From: Denitratimonas tolerans
GTDB taxonomy: Bacteria > Pseudomonadota > Gammaproteobacteria > Xanthomonadales > Xanthomonadaceae
Direction: 5' to 3'
DNA: 64,000 bases
Assembly (NCBI RefSeq): GCF_037203605.1
Contig: NZ_JBBDHC010000019.1
Coordinates: 1 to 64,000 of the forward strand
Program-made: the position numbers and the translations under genes
Notes under the pieces: generated by a model
Databases searched by the model: none
Told to the model about the DNA's origin: nothing
Seen by the model: only the letters and a program-made list of their open reading frames with translations
Shown: positions 17,278 through 25,763 of the stretch, one piece after another
Position numbering within the stretch: the stretch's first letter is position 1
Layout of the letters: each line of letters opens with the position of its first letter

Positions 17278-17321
17278 CAGCACACCCTCCGCATCAGTTC
17301 ATCATCAACGCCGCGCACGCC

Positions 17322-18062
17322 TCAGTACAAGGTCGCGCTGAGCAGAAAGTCCAGGAACAGCACCATCAGCGAGCCGTACACCACCGCTTGGGTGGTGGCG
17401 ATCGAGGTGCCTTCCGGGGTCGGTTTGGCGTGGTAGCCCACGTGGGTGGCGATCAGCGCGCAAAACGCACCGAACACGATCGCCTTCACGAAGGCTTGGC
17501 CATAGTCCTCGTACAGGTCCACGCTCGACTGCAGCGAGGCCCAGAAGTAGCCCGAATCCACGCCCAGGATGTAGACCGCCTGCAGCCAGCCGGCGAGGAT
17601 CGAAAAGGCAATGAATACCGCGGTCAGCAGCGGCACGCTGATGAAGCCGGCGAGGAAGCGCGGCACCACCACCTTGCCGACCGGATCGATCGCCATCATC
17701 GAGAGCGAGGTGATCTGGTCGGTGGCGCGCATCAGGCCCAGCTCGGCCGCCATCGCGGAACCCGCGCGCCCGCAGAACAGGATCGCCGTGAGCACCGGCC
17801 CCAGCTCGCGGAACACGGTGAGCGAGAGCATCGTGCCCAGCGCGTTGCCGGCACCGAAGGTGACCAGGGTGCGGTAGCCCTGCAGCGTCATCACAAGTCC
17901 CACGAAGGCACCGCCCACCGCGATGATCGGCACCGAGCGCGCGCCGATGACGTAGATCTGCCGGATGGTGTCGCGCAGCTGCGGCCGCGTGAACCGGATC
18001 GCGCCCAGGATGCGCAGCAGGAACAGCCCGAAGGCGCCGAGCGCGGCGAGTTGGCTAGCCAT
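17322..18062 (-). CDS. mlaE: Mla transporter permease MlaE
   Basis: A 246-residue inner-membrane permease (DUF140 family) with five or six helices. AVGGAFVGLVMTLQGYRTL and RELGPVLTAILFCGRAGSAM are the permease signatures, and the EL...MRATDQI segment contacts the ATPase. ATG 18062 overlaps the mlaF stop by eight bases, indicating coupling. The longer frame to 18179 is antisense-free but lies within mlaF and lacks a start signal. Confidence 0.95.
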   Translation of the reverse strand: MASQLAALGAFGLFLLRILGAIRFTRPQLRDTIRQIYVIGARSVPIIAVGGAFVGLVMTLQGYRTLVTFGAGNALGTMLSLTVFRELGPVLTAILFCGRAGSAMAAELGLMRATDQITSLSMMAIDPVGKVVVPRFLAGFISVPLLTAVFIAFSILAGWLQAVYILGVDSGYFWASLQSSVDLYEDYGQAFVKAIVFGAFCALIATHVGYHAKPTPEGTSIATTQAVVYGSLMVLFLDFLLSATLY

Positions 18063-18852
18063 GGTTCGCCTTCTTCGTGGCGCGGTAGTCGAAACCGATC
18101 GGTCCGTCCGGCAGGCCGTCCATGAACTGGCGCACCAGCGGATCATCGGTGGCGGCCAGCTCGTCCGGCGCGCCGGCAAAAACGATGCCGCGATTGGCCA
18201 CGATCAGCACCTGGTCGGCAATGGCAACCACCTCGTGGATGTTGTGCGAGATCACCAGGCTGGTCATGCCGAGTGCCTCGTTGAGGCCGCGGATCAGCTC
18301 GACGATGACGCCGCAGGCGATGGGATCCAGGCCGGTCAGCGGTTCGTCGTAGAACATCAGCGGCGGACCCATCACCACCGCACGCGCCAGCGCCACGCGC
18401 CTGGCCATGCCGCCGGACAGCTCGTTGACCTCCAGCGCGCCGGCCTCGGCCAGCCCGACCGCGGCGAGCTTCATCCGCACCAGCTCGACGATCAGCGCCT
18501 CGGGCAGCCGGGTGTGGGTGCGCAGCGGCAGCGCCACGTTTTCGAACACGTCGAGGTCGCTCAGGAGGCCGTTGCCCTGCAGCATCACGCCCATGTGGCG
18601 GCGCAGCGCGAACAGGCTGCGCACGCTCGGGCGCGGCAAGGGCGCACCCAGCACGGTGATGCGCCCGGCGGAAGGATCCAGCTCGCCCACCGCGGCGCGC
18701 AGCAGGGTGGACTTGCCTGCGCCCGACGGCCCCAGCACGGCGGTGATGCTGCCGCGCGGCATCGCCATGTCCACGCCCGACAGGATCGTGCGCGGACCGT
18801 AGGCCAGCGTGACCCTGTCGAAAACGACGGCGGCATCTTCAGGTGGGGTCAT
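18055..18852 (-). CDS. mlaF: Mla transporter ATP-binding protein MlaF
   Basis: A 265-residue ABC ATPase. It shows Walker A GPSGAGKST, signature LSGGMARR, Walker B MFYDEPLTGLD and switch His in VISHNIHE. It powers MlaFEDB and is the first gene of the mlaFEDCBA run (all minus strand, with overlaps or short gaps). ATG 18852 is the first credible start; the in-frame ATG at 18888 lacks family similarity. The promoter should lie in 18853-19003, where I see no strong consensus. Confidence 0.95.
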   Translation of the reverse strand: MTPPEDAAVVFDRVTLAYGPRTILSGVDMAMPRGSITAVLGPSGAGKSTLLRAAVGELDPSAGRITVLGAPLPRPSVRSLFALRRHMGVMLQGNGLLSDLDVFENVALPLRTHTRLPEALIVELVRMKLAAVGLAEAGALEVNELSGGMARRVALARAVVMGPPLMFYDEPLTGLDPIACGVIVELIRGLNEALGMTSLVISHNIHEVVAIADQVLIVANRGIVFAGAPDELAATDDPLVRQFMDGLPDGPIGFDYRATKKANHG

Positions 18853-19003
18853 GGATCTCGGAACGCCTCGCAGAACGGCCCGCAGCACCCCGCCGCACCT
18901 GTCGTGCGCGTACCGGGCGATTGCATGAAAGGACTGGCGATTATCGTTCGCCGGCGTTCTCCACGCCAGCGGACAGGCTCAGGCGCAATTCATGTGCGCG
19001 CCG

Positions 19004-19504
19004 TCACTCACGCACCGCATGGGCACCGTCGGCCGACGATCCCGGACGCCGCGCGGCCGGTGGTTCAACAGCAGCCGCTTCATCATGCTGCGGGCGCGGA
19101 TCGGCCCGGCTCAGGCGCTGGATGTCCTGCTCCAATCGCAGCTGCCGCCGGAACGACAGCTCCCGATCCAGTTCCTCGACGAATTTTCGCGCCATCGCGC
19201 GGCTGTCGCGTGGCACCTTCAGCGCAAGCTTGCCCGAATAGCCCGCCGGCACGCTGCTGACCAGCTTGAAGTCGGAAAACTCCAGCTCGATCTTCGGGCT
19301 CATCCAGAGAAACCCGGACCGGTAGCGCACGCTCGCCACCGCATCCAAGCCAGCCACCAGCTCCTTGCTGGCCGACCGCAGCAGGCCCAGCACGGCGTCG
19401 CCGGTCTGGTACTCCAGCCGCAGCCGGCCCTCCTCCAGATGCACGACGCCGTGCAGCATGCCCCAGCCACCGTGGGCATCGCAGTGAACCGGAATGCTGT
19501 ACAT
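19004..19504 (-). CDS. conserved-looking hypothetical protein, PH-like domain suspected
   Basis: A 166-residue soluble protein with no signal peptide. The first ~85 residues look like a compact beta-domain (GRLRLEYQTGD, SVRYRSGFLWMSPKIELEF), followed by VPRDSRAMARKFVEELD, which reads as the closing helix of a PH-like fold. This is inference from pattern, not a family match. A basic coiled helix (ELSFRRQLRLEQDIQRL) and a disordered Ala/Pro tail follow. ATG 19504 was chosen because upstream sequence is antisense to the divergent esterase gene. It lies between mlaF (same strand, 151 bases downstream) and the esterase. The function is unknown. Confidence 0.6.
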   Translation of the reverse strand: MYSIPVHCDAHGGWGMLHGVVHLEEGRLRLEYQTGDAVLGLLRSASKELVAGLDAVASVRYRSGFLWMSPKIELEFSDFKLVSSVPAGYSGKLALKVPRDSRAMARKFVEELDRELSFRRQLRLEQDIQRLSRADPRPQHDEAAAVEPPAARRPGSSADGAHAVRE

Positions 19505-19635
19505 GACTTCTCGTTTCCCCGGAGCATGTGGAACCTGTCGATGCGCGCGACCATGAGGCCTTCGGCGCGGCACCGACGCGACATTATCACCGCGCCGGCG
19601 CCCGCGGTGGCGCGAACCGGACCGACGCCGCCGGC

Positions 19636-19641
19636 TACACT
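19636..19641 (+). promoter_or_regulatory. candidate -10 box for the esterase gene
   Basis: GGCTACACT at 19633-19641 contains TACACT, a common -10 form in GC-rich gammaproteobacteria, and places the transcript start about 37 bases before GTG 19685. AAAAGGAA (about 19671-19678) is the ribosome binding site. Confidence 0.45.
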
Positions 19642-19684
19642 GATTCGCGATACGGCAAGCCACTGACCAGAAAAGGAACCGACT

Positions 19685-20362
19685 GTGACCGACTTCGACG
19701 GCATCGAACGCCAGACCGGCCCCGCACCGGCGTGGGCAGTGGTCTGGCTGCACGGCCTGGGGGCCGACGGCCACGACTTCGAACCCATCGTGCCGGAACT
19801 CGTGCAGCGCGACTGGCCCGCCATCCGCTTCGTCTTCCCGCACGCGCCGGTGCAGCCGGTCACGATCAACGGCGGCGCCCGGATGCGCTCCTGGTACGAC
19901 ATCCTTGGCGTGGACCTCGATGTACGGCAGGACGAGGCCGGCATCCGCGCCTCGGCGGCCTTTGTCGACCGCCTGGTGGAACGCGAGATTGCGCGCGGCA
20001 TCGCCGCCGGGCGCATCCTCCTGGCCGGGTTCTCGCAGGGCGGCGCCATCGTGCTCACCGCCGGCCTGCGCCAGAGCAACGCGCTGGGCGGCATCATCGC
20101 CCTGTCCACCTACCTGCCTTTGGCCTGGACGCTGGAAGCCGAGGCCGCTTCGGCCAACCGGGAAACCCCCATCTTCATGGCTCACGGCAGCATCGACCCG
20201 GTGATCCAGATTCCCCGCGCCGAAGCCAGCCGCGATGCGCTCAGCGCGCTCGGCTATCGGGTGGAATGGCACCGCTACCCCATGCCCCACGCCGTTTGCG
20301 CCGAGGAAATCCGCGACCTTGCGGGGTGGATGCAGGCGCGGTTTGCGGCCGATCCGGCCTGA
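19685..20362 (+). CDS. carboxylesterase/phospholipase family alpha/beta hydrolase
   Basis: A 225-residue cytoplasmic serine esterase of the EstB/acyl-protein thioesterase type. VVWLHGLGADGHDFEPIVPE is the oxyanion and N-terminal family signature. The nucleophile is in GFSQGG, the acid Asp in HGSIDPV and the His in PMPHAVC. It hydrolyses short acyl esters; the physiological substrate is unknown. GTG 19685 follows AAAAGGAACC at good distance and starts directly at the family N-terminus. It is divergent from the hypothetical gene at 19504, with a terminator at 20407-20432. Confidence 0.93.
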   Translation: MTDFDGIERQTGPAPAWAVVWLHGLGADGHDFEPIVPELVQRDWPAIRFVFPHAPVQPVTINGGARMRSWYDILGVDLDVRQDEAGIRASAAFVDRLVEREIARGIAAGRILLAGFSQGGAIVLTAGLRQSNALGGIIALSTYLPLAWTLEAEAASANRETPIFMAHGSIDPVIQIPRAEASRDALSALGYRVEWHRYPMPHAVCAEEIRDLAGWMQARFAADPA

Positions 20363-20406
20363 TCGACGCCGCGCGCGTCGCAGCAGCCGTCCACACGCGC
20401 GCAAAC

Positions 20407-20432
20407 GCCCCGCGGCAATCAAGCCGCGGGGC
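20407..20432. terminator. intrinsic terminator between convergent genes
   Basis: GCCCCGCGGC (20407-20416) pairs with GCCGCGGGGC (20423-20432) across a six-base loop. On the minus strand it is followed by GTTTGCG. It serves the HhH gene ending at 20451 and probably the esterase. Confidence 0.6.
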
Positions 20433-20450
20433 ACTTCGAGTGGAACGGCA

Positions 20451-20738
20451 TCACTTGGTGCGCGGGGTGCCGCCAAGCTCGATGCGGTCGCGGTTCTTTT
20501 CCACCGTGGCCAGCCCGATGCCCTTCACCGCAGCGAGCTGGTCGGCGCTCTTGAACGGCCCGTTGGCCTGGCGGTATTCGACGATGGCCTGCGCCTTGGC
20601 CGGGCCGACGCCGGTGAGGCCGGCGGCCAGCGCCGGCGCGTCGGCGGTGTTGATGTTGACCGCGCCGGCGGCGAACGCCGAGGCGCTCAGCACGAGGGAA
20701 AGGAACAGGGACTTGAGGACGAGGGCAAAACGGTTCAT
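20451..20738 (-). CDS. exported helix-hairpin-helix (ComEA-like) protein
   Basis: A 95-residue protein: an N-terminal signal peptide (SLFLSLVLSASAFAAG), then a double HhH DNA-binding motif, VNINTADAPALAAGLTGVGP and KSADQLAAVKGIGLATVEKN. This is the ComEA periplasmic competence-protein type without the membrane-anchored linker of Gram-positive ComEA. It would bind double-stranded DNA in the periplasm during uptake; other competence genes are not adjacent. ATG 20738 follows CGGAGACAC. The length is normal for proteobacterial short ComEA proteins. Confidence 0.88.
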   Translation of the reverse strand: MNRFALVLKSLFLSLVLSASAFAAGAVNINTADAPALAAGLTGVGPAKAQAIVEYRQANGPFKSADQLAAVKGIGLATVEKNRDRIELGGTPRTK

Positions 20739-21036
20739 GGCGTGTCTCCGGTGTGTGAGTGCGAATCCGTCGGGAGGCTTCCCGGCCGGTGGAGACAGTG
20801 TGCGAAACGCGCCGCTGCGCACCCATCGGCGCACGCCGGACGCACGCATCGGAACCTGCGGGGAGCTCGCCTAGGAAAAACACCCGCACGCGACTGCGAA
20901 GTTCGCCCGCGGCGCTGTGGCAGCGACTCCGCGCAGGCGACGGATCAGCTCGCGCAGGCGCTCGCATCGCGCGTCTTCCTGGCCCGGACGGTCGGCGAAC
21001 CGGTGGCGCGCCGTGCAGCACGGCTGGACGATCACG

Positions 21037-22362
21037 TCATCCCTCGAACCCGTCGACAAACAGCGCGTTCGCGTCGCGCTCCAGCGCGCCGATGTCGAGC
21101 GTGCCGCTGGCGAGGCGCGGCGTGCAGTCCGGTCCACGCTGCGGCTGCAGCGTCGGCGGGAACAGCGTATCGGGCACGGCGTAGCCGGGAATGGGCTGCG
21201 GCGCGGGGTTGGCCGCATCCAGCAGCGGGCTGCCGGCGGTCGGGATGAAGTTGAGGCCGCCGGCGTTGACGAAGCCGGCGCTGGTCCCCAGCAGCGTGCC
21301 GATCCATTCCGGCGGCAGATAGGTCGCATCGCTCTGCACCCAGTTGTTGCTGCCGCCGACCTGGCGCCCGTTCGTCCACTGCGCTTCCACCGTGCGCTCC
21401 ACCCGCAGGGTGCCGCCGCTGGGCGCGGCCAGCACGTTGTTGTGCGCCTCCACCGCCTGGATGCCGTCGAAGATGCGGAATACGGTCGCGTCCCTCCCGC
21501 TGGTGACCGCGATGGTGTTGTTGGCAAAACGCACCCGGCCGCGGCTTTCCCCGCTGCCGTCGCCGCCGACGCGGATCACCGCGCCGAAGCCCGGATTGGA
21601 GTGCACGATGACGTTGCCGACCACGTCCTGGTCCTCGCGCACGAGGCCCGGGGTCCAGCCGGGCAGCTGCGTCACCGCATCCGGGCCGATCAGCTCCAGC
21701 TCGTGGTAGGCCGCGCCTTCGAACCAGTTGTAGTGGATCTCGCTGCGCTCGTGCCGGCTCTTGAGCAGGTTGCCTCCGGTGCCGGAGTGGACGTAGTTGC
21801 AGCGCATCCGGAAAACCGAGCCGGGATGGGTCATTTCGTCGCTCTGGATGTAGAGCGCGTGGCGCGTGGTGCCGCTCCCGGCGGAATGGATCTCGCTGAA
21901 TTCCAGCGTGAGGGTGCCCGAATGGCTGTCGGCGCTGAGGACGCCGTGGCTCGGGCAGTCGTGGATCAACAGATCGCGCAGGGTGATCTCGTGGGCGACA
22001 ACGAAGACGCAGCGCGAGCTGCCGCCGGTGACCTCGAATCCTTCGAACACGACGTGGTCGGCGCGGCGGAACTCGATGGTGTTGGTGCCGCCGGAAAGCA
22101 CCGGACGCAGGCCGCTGGCGCGCAGGCCGCGGATCACCACCGGATTGCCGGGGCTGCCGCCGTCCGCCGGCGGCACGATCACGCCGCCGGCGTAGGTCAC
22201 GCCGCCATCGACCTCCACCACGTCGCCACCCGCCAGATCGACGGCGGCAAACAGCGCATCGAGCGTGGCGTGGGGCCGCGTCGGGCCGACCTGATGGGTG
22301 GCACTCCAGGCACCGGGCGCGGCGAGCAGCAGGAGCAGCGGCAGGGCGGAACGCAGGCGCAT
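21037..22362 (-). CDS. secreted right-handed parallel beta-helix protein with DGFE tail
   Basis: A 441-residue protein with a signal peptide ending AAPGAWS. It shows successive beta-helix rungs (VVIRGLRASGLRPVL, FEGFEVTGGSSRCVFVV, LRDLLIHDCPSHGVLSA, MRCNYVHSGTGGNLLKSRH, VVGNVIVHSNPGFGAVIRV), the fold used by pectate lyases and many surface proteins. No polysaccharide-lyase catalytic triad is recognised. It ends in NALFVDGFEG, the same tail type as the M36 peptidase at 7186. The substrate is unknown; extracellular or surface placement is likely. Confidence 0.8.
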   Translation of the reverse strand: MRLRSALPLLLLLAAPGAWSATHQVGPTRPHATLDALFAAVDLAGGDVVEVDGGVTYAGGVIVPPADGGSPGNPVVIRGLRASGLRPVLSGGTNTIEFRRADHVVFEGFEVTGGSSRCVFVVAHEITLRDLLIHDCPSHGVLSADSHSGTLTLEFSEIHSAGSGTTRHALYIQSDEMTHPGSVFRMRCNYVHSGTGGNLLKSRHERSEIHYNWFEGAAYHELELIGPDAVTQLPGWTPGLVREDQDVVGNVIVHSNPGFGAVIRVGGDGSGESRGRVRFANNTIAVTSGRDATVFRIFDGIQAVEAHNNVLAAPSGGTLRVERTVEAQWTNGRQVGGSNNWVQSDATYLPPEWIGTLLGTSAGFVNAGGLNFIPTAGSPLLDAANPAPQPIPGYAVPDTLFPPTLQPQRGPDCTPRLASGTLDIGALERDANALFVDGFEG

Positions 22363-22420
22363 GAGAGGTCTCCCGGATGGGCAGCCACCCGCCGCCGCGG
22401 CGAGCGCGCGTTGCGGGAGT

Positions 22421-22840
22421 CTACGACTCCGGCCGCAGCCACAGCCAGATGGCGACGATCAGCATGATCGCGCTGCCCGTGGCCCAGGCCCAGAAGGGCG
22501 AAGGGCTGAGGGCCATCAGCAGCGAGCACAGCGCCATCATCGCGCTCGCCAGCCACTTGGCGCGGCGGCTGACCGCGCCGCGGTCTTCCCAGTTGCGGAT
22601 CATCGGCCCGAAGCGGCGGTGCCGGCGCATCCACACGTGCAGCTTGCGCGAGCCGCGCGCGGCGCAGAACGAGGCGGCGAGAATGAAGGGCACGGTGGGC
22701 AGGCCCGGCAGCGCGATGCCGAGGATGCCCAAACCCAGCGCGAGCCAGGCCAGCGCGATCCACAGCCAGCGGAAGCGGCCGGGCTGGACGCGCCGGCGGC
22801 GCGGCAGGGCGGTGGACGCGGAAGTCTGCGGGTGATCCAT
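22421..22840 (-). CDS. DUF454 (YbaN) family inner-membrane protein
   Basis: A 139-residue protein with four hydrophobic segments. LGILGIALPGLPTVPFILAA is the family signature, followed by a basic loop with RGSRKLHVWMRRHRRFGPMI and DRGAVSRRAKW. The function of the family is not known. ATG 22840 lies five bases from the stop of the kinase gene upstream (22846), so it probably belongs to the sigma/kinase transcript. Confidence 0.85.
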   Translation of the reverse strand: MDHPQTSASTALPRRRRVQPGRFRWLWIALAWLALGLGILGIALPGLPTVPFILAASFCAARGSRKLHVWMRRHRRFGPMIRNWEDRGAVSRRAKWLASAMMALCSLLMALSPSPFWAWATGSAIMLIVAIWLWLRPES

Positions 22841-22845
22841 GCGCG

Positions 22846-25047
22846 CTATTGTGGCGCGGTGCCGCCCTGCGCGCGCATTCCATCGATCTGCTCGCGAAGG
22901 GTCCGGAATCCCTCGGCCAGATCCGGCGCGGCGGCCGCGTGCGCCTGGCGCTGGGCGTCCACCTCGCGCCAGAGCGCCTCGGCCTCGTCGAGCCGGTCCA
23001 TGGCCAGCAGCACGCCGATTTCCTGGAAGCGCATGGCGAACACGTCGTGATGCCATTCCCCGAAGAAGTGCTGCATGCGCGGAACGGCGCGGCGCAAGAT
23101 GTCCCGGCTCTCGCCGAACCGGCCGAGCGCGGACAGGAGCTGGGCCTCCATCACGTCGACCTGCACGTCGTAGACGTGCTCCGTACCGTGCTTTTCCCGC
23201 ACCGCTTCGCGCATTTCTCCGATCAGCGCCTGCGCGTGGGCCGGGTTCTGCGCCGCGGGCAGGGCCTGGAGCAACTGCAACAGCGCGATGATGCGTTCGT
23301 CGCTGCCGGGGAAACGCCCGCGCAAGAGGGTGACGGCGCGCCCCAGCAGGGCGACGGCCTCGTCGACCCGGCCCTCGCGATCCGCCAGTACGCCGCGGTA
23401 TTGCCATATCAGGGCCTGGGTCAGCGAATCGTGCTCGTTGGCGGCATCCAGCAGCGCCTGGGCGCGCTCCAGCAGCGCCGGCACCGGCGCGTTCTCCGCT
23501 TGGTTGAGATGCACGCCCGCCAGCAGCGTCAGCGCCGGCACCACCCGCACATCATCGGTGCCGAAGGCGCGCTCGGCCTGTTCGAGGCGCTCGCGCGCCA
23601 GCGCCGCAGAGCGTTCGGAGCGGTAGTTGGCGTCGTAGATTTCCACCAGGGTGGTGTAGATCTCGTCGCGCACCTCGGGCAAGCCGGCCAGCTCCTCCTT
23701 GAGACGATCGGCACTGGCATCGAGCAGGTCGATCACGCGCTGGTCCAGCACGCCCACGCCCGCGGCGTTGATGCGCCCGGCGTCGAACAGGCTGACCAGG
23801 TAATCCTTCATCGCGGTGGCGCGCTGCGCTTCCTGCCGCGCCACCCGGGTTTGCTGCAGGCTGACGACGAGCCCGATGCCCAGCGCCAGCAGCGCCGCGA
23901 GCAGCGCCGCCGCGGCCAGGCGGTTGCGCTGCACCCACTTGGAGAAGCGATACAGCTCGCCATCGGGACGCGCGGTCACCGGCCAGCCGGCGAGGTAGCG
24001 TTCCACATCGTCGGCCAGCAGATCGGCGCCGCCGTAGCGGCGCGCGGGATCGACCGCCAGCGCGCGTGCGGCAATGGCATCCAGGTCGCCGCGCAGCTGC
24101 GCTGCCGGCAGCGCAATCGCCGCCGGATCGTCGCCGGCACCCACCGCGTGCGACGGCCGCGTGGTGGCGTCGCCGTCGCGATGCATCGCGCTGTAGCGCC
24201 GCCCGGTCAGAAGTTCGAACAGGATGGTGCCGAGCGCATACACGTCCGTGGCGGTGCTGATCGCTCCGCCCGCGATCTGCTCGGGCGCGGCGTAGGCCGG
24301 GCTGGCGAAGCGCTGTACGGTCTGGATGCCACCGGCGGCGTCGCCCTGCAGGATGCGTCCAATGCCGAAGTCCAGCAGGCAGGGCGTGCCGTCGGCCTGC
24401 ACGATGACGTTGCCGGGCTTGATGTCCTGATGCACCACGAGCTGGCGATGCGCATAGGCCAGCACGCGGCAGAGCGAGGCAAACAGTTCCAGGCGGCGGT
24501 GCAGCGGCGGTGCCTGCTGCAGCCAGAGGTCGAGCGGTTCGCCTTCCACGTAGCGCATCGCGAACCAGGGCCGTACCGAGGCATCGACGCCGCCATCGAT
24601 CAGGTGCGCGATCTGTGGATGCTGCAGCCGCGCCAGAAGGCTGCGCTCCCGCTCGAAGGCGCGCAGCACGGCGGCGCTGTCCATGCCCGGTTTGATCGTC
24701 TTGAGCGCCACGGTCTGGGCGAACGCGCCGTCGGCACGCTCGGCCAGCCAGACGCTGCCCATGCCGCCCTCGGCCAGATGCCGCAGGATGCGCCAGGGCC
24801 CGATGGTTTCGCCGCTGCGATCGACCATGGGCGGCGCGGGTGCCGCGTCGCCGGCAAACGCATCGGCCAACAGCGCATCGACACCGCCGTCGAGCAGGGT
24901 ATCGCCCTCGGCGTCCAGCACGACGAGGTCGAGCAGGCGCGCGCGCCGCGCCGGATCATCGGCACAGCGGCGCTCGACGAATGCCCGGCGTTCGGACTCC
25001 GGCAGTTCCAGCGCCTCGCGCAGCAGCGCGATCTCGTCCAGGCTCAC
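22846..25047 (-). CDS. Hanks-type Ser/Thr protein kinase with TPR-rich extracytoplasmic region
   Basis: A 733-residue protein. An N-terminal alpha-helical stretch (1-75) precedes the kinase domain (about 83-365), which has glycine loop LAEGGMGSVWLAER, Lys116 in VALKTIK, catalytic Asp208 in VHQDIKPGN, DFG at 226-228 and YAAPEQI. The HRD arginine is Gln here, so it is a non-RD kinase. After it come a transmembrane helix (AALLAALLALGIGLVVSLQQ) and a helical repeat region of TPR type running to the C-terminus. ATG 25047 overlaps the stop of the ECF sigma gene (ATGA), so both are translated together, and phosphorylation of that sigma factor is plausible. The target is otherwise unknown. Confidence 0.92.
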   Translation of the reverse strand: MSLDEIALLREALELPESERRAFVERRCADDPARRARLLDLVVLDAEGDTLLDGGVDALLADAFAGDAAPAPPMVDRSGETIGPWRILRHLAEGGMGSVWLAERADGAFAQTVALKTIKPGMDSAAVLRAFERERSLLARLQHPQIAHLIDGGVDASVRPWFAMRYVEGEPLDLWLQQAPPLHRRLELFASLCRVLAYAHRQLVVHQDIKPGNVIVQADGTPCLLDFGIGRILQGDAAGGIQTVQRFASPAYAAPEQIAGGAISTATDVYALGTILFELLTGRRYSAMHRDGDATTRPSHAVGAGDDPAAIALPAAQLRGDLDAIAARALAVDPARRYGGADLLADDVERYLAGWPVTARPDGELYRFSKWVQRNRLAAAALLAALLALGIGLVVSLQQTRVARQEAQRATAMKDYLVSLFDAGRINAAGVGVLDQRVIDLLDASADRLKEELAGLPEVRDEIYTTLVEIYDANYRSERSAALARERLEQAERAFGTDDVRVVPALTLLAGVHLNQAENAPVPALLERAQALLDAANEHDSLTQALIWQYRGVLADREGRVDEAVALLGRAVTLLRGRFPGSDERIIALLQLLQALPAAQNPAHAQALIGEMREAVREKHGTEHVYDVQVDVMEAQLLSALGRFGESRDILRRAVPRMQHFFGEWHHDVFAMRFQEIGVLLAMDRLDEAEALWREVDAQRQAHAAAAPDLAEGFRTLREQIDGMRAQGGTAPQ

Positions 25048-25628
25048 TGCGCCTGGGCCATGTGCAGGCGCAGGAGCGCGCGCGCCGCGCGCCAGTCGCG
25101 CGCCACCGTGCGTTCCGACAGCGCCACAAGCTCGGCGATCTCGGCAAAGCCCAGGCCTGCGAAAAAATGCAGCTCCACCACCTGCGCCAGGCGCGCATCC
25201 TCACGCGCCAGCGCGGTGAGCGCGGCGTCCAGCGCGAACAGGTCGGTCGCGGCGTCCGGATCCGCTGTTGCCACGTCCTCGGCCGCGCCGAGCGTGACGC
25301 ACAGCTGCCCGCCGCCGCGCTTGGCGGCGACGCGGTCGCGCATCGCGTTGAGCAACACCTGGCGCATCGCTGCTGCGGCGATGGCGTGGAAGTGGGCGCG
25401 GTCCTGCGGCGCGAGGCGGCCACCGGCGAGCTTGAGATAGGTTTCATGCACCAGCGCGGTGGTCGAGAGCGTCGCACCCTCGGACTGGCGCAGCAGGCGG
25501 TGGGCGCGCTGGCGCAGGTCGTCGTACACGGCGGCGAAGAGCCGGTCGCGCGCCGCTGCGTCGCCTTCCGCGCAGCGCCGCGCCAGCTCGCAGGTCTGAT
25601 CCGTGTCGATGTCGCGCCCAGCATCCAT
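25044..25628 (-). CDS. ECF-type RNA polymerase sigma factor
   Basis: A 194-residue sigma-70 family protein with only regions 2 and 4. Region 2 includes LFAAVYDDLRQRAHRLLR and STTALVHETYLKLAG. Region 4 includes VVELHFFAGLGFAEIAELV and SERTVARDWRAARALLR (helix-turn-helix). The variant matches the ECF-like group that is commonly encoded beside Ser/Thr kinases and lacks an anti-sigma gene. None is found here either. It overlaps the kinase by four bases. Its promoter and regulon are unknown. Confidence 0.92.
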   Translation of the reverse strand: MDAGRDIDTDQTCELARRCAEGDAAARDRLFAAVYDDLRQRAHRLLRQSEGATLSTTALVHETYLKLAGGRLAPQDRAHFHAIAAAAMRQVLLNAMRDRVAAKRGGGQLCVTLGAAEDVATADPDAATDLFALDAALTALAREDARLAQVVELHFFAGLGFAEIAELVALSERTVARDWRAARALLRLHMAQAQ

Positions 25629-25763
25629 CAGAACCTCTCCGGGGCCTGCCGCCGCGCCCGCCGCGCAATCCAGTGCATGAAGTATGGCAACCCTCTGCCG
25701 GCTGCGCCAAGCGCGCGGCAGCCATCCGCACCGGGATGGCGAGACCGCGCCTTGCCGGCAGGA

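Noticed and set aside
22849..25440. An 863-codon plus-strand open frame opposite the kinase and sigma genes
   Set aside because: Spans two overlapping real genes on the other strand and has no recognisable domain.
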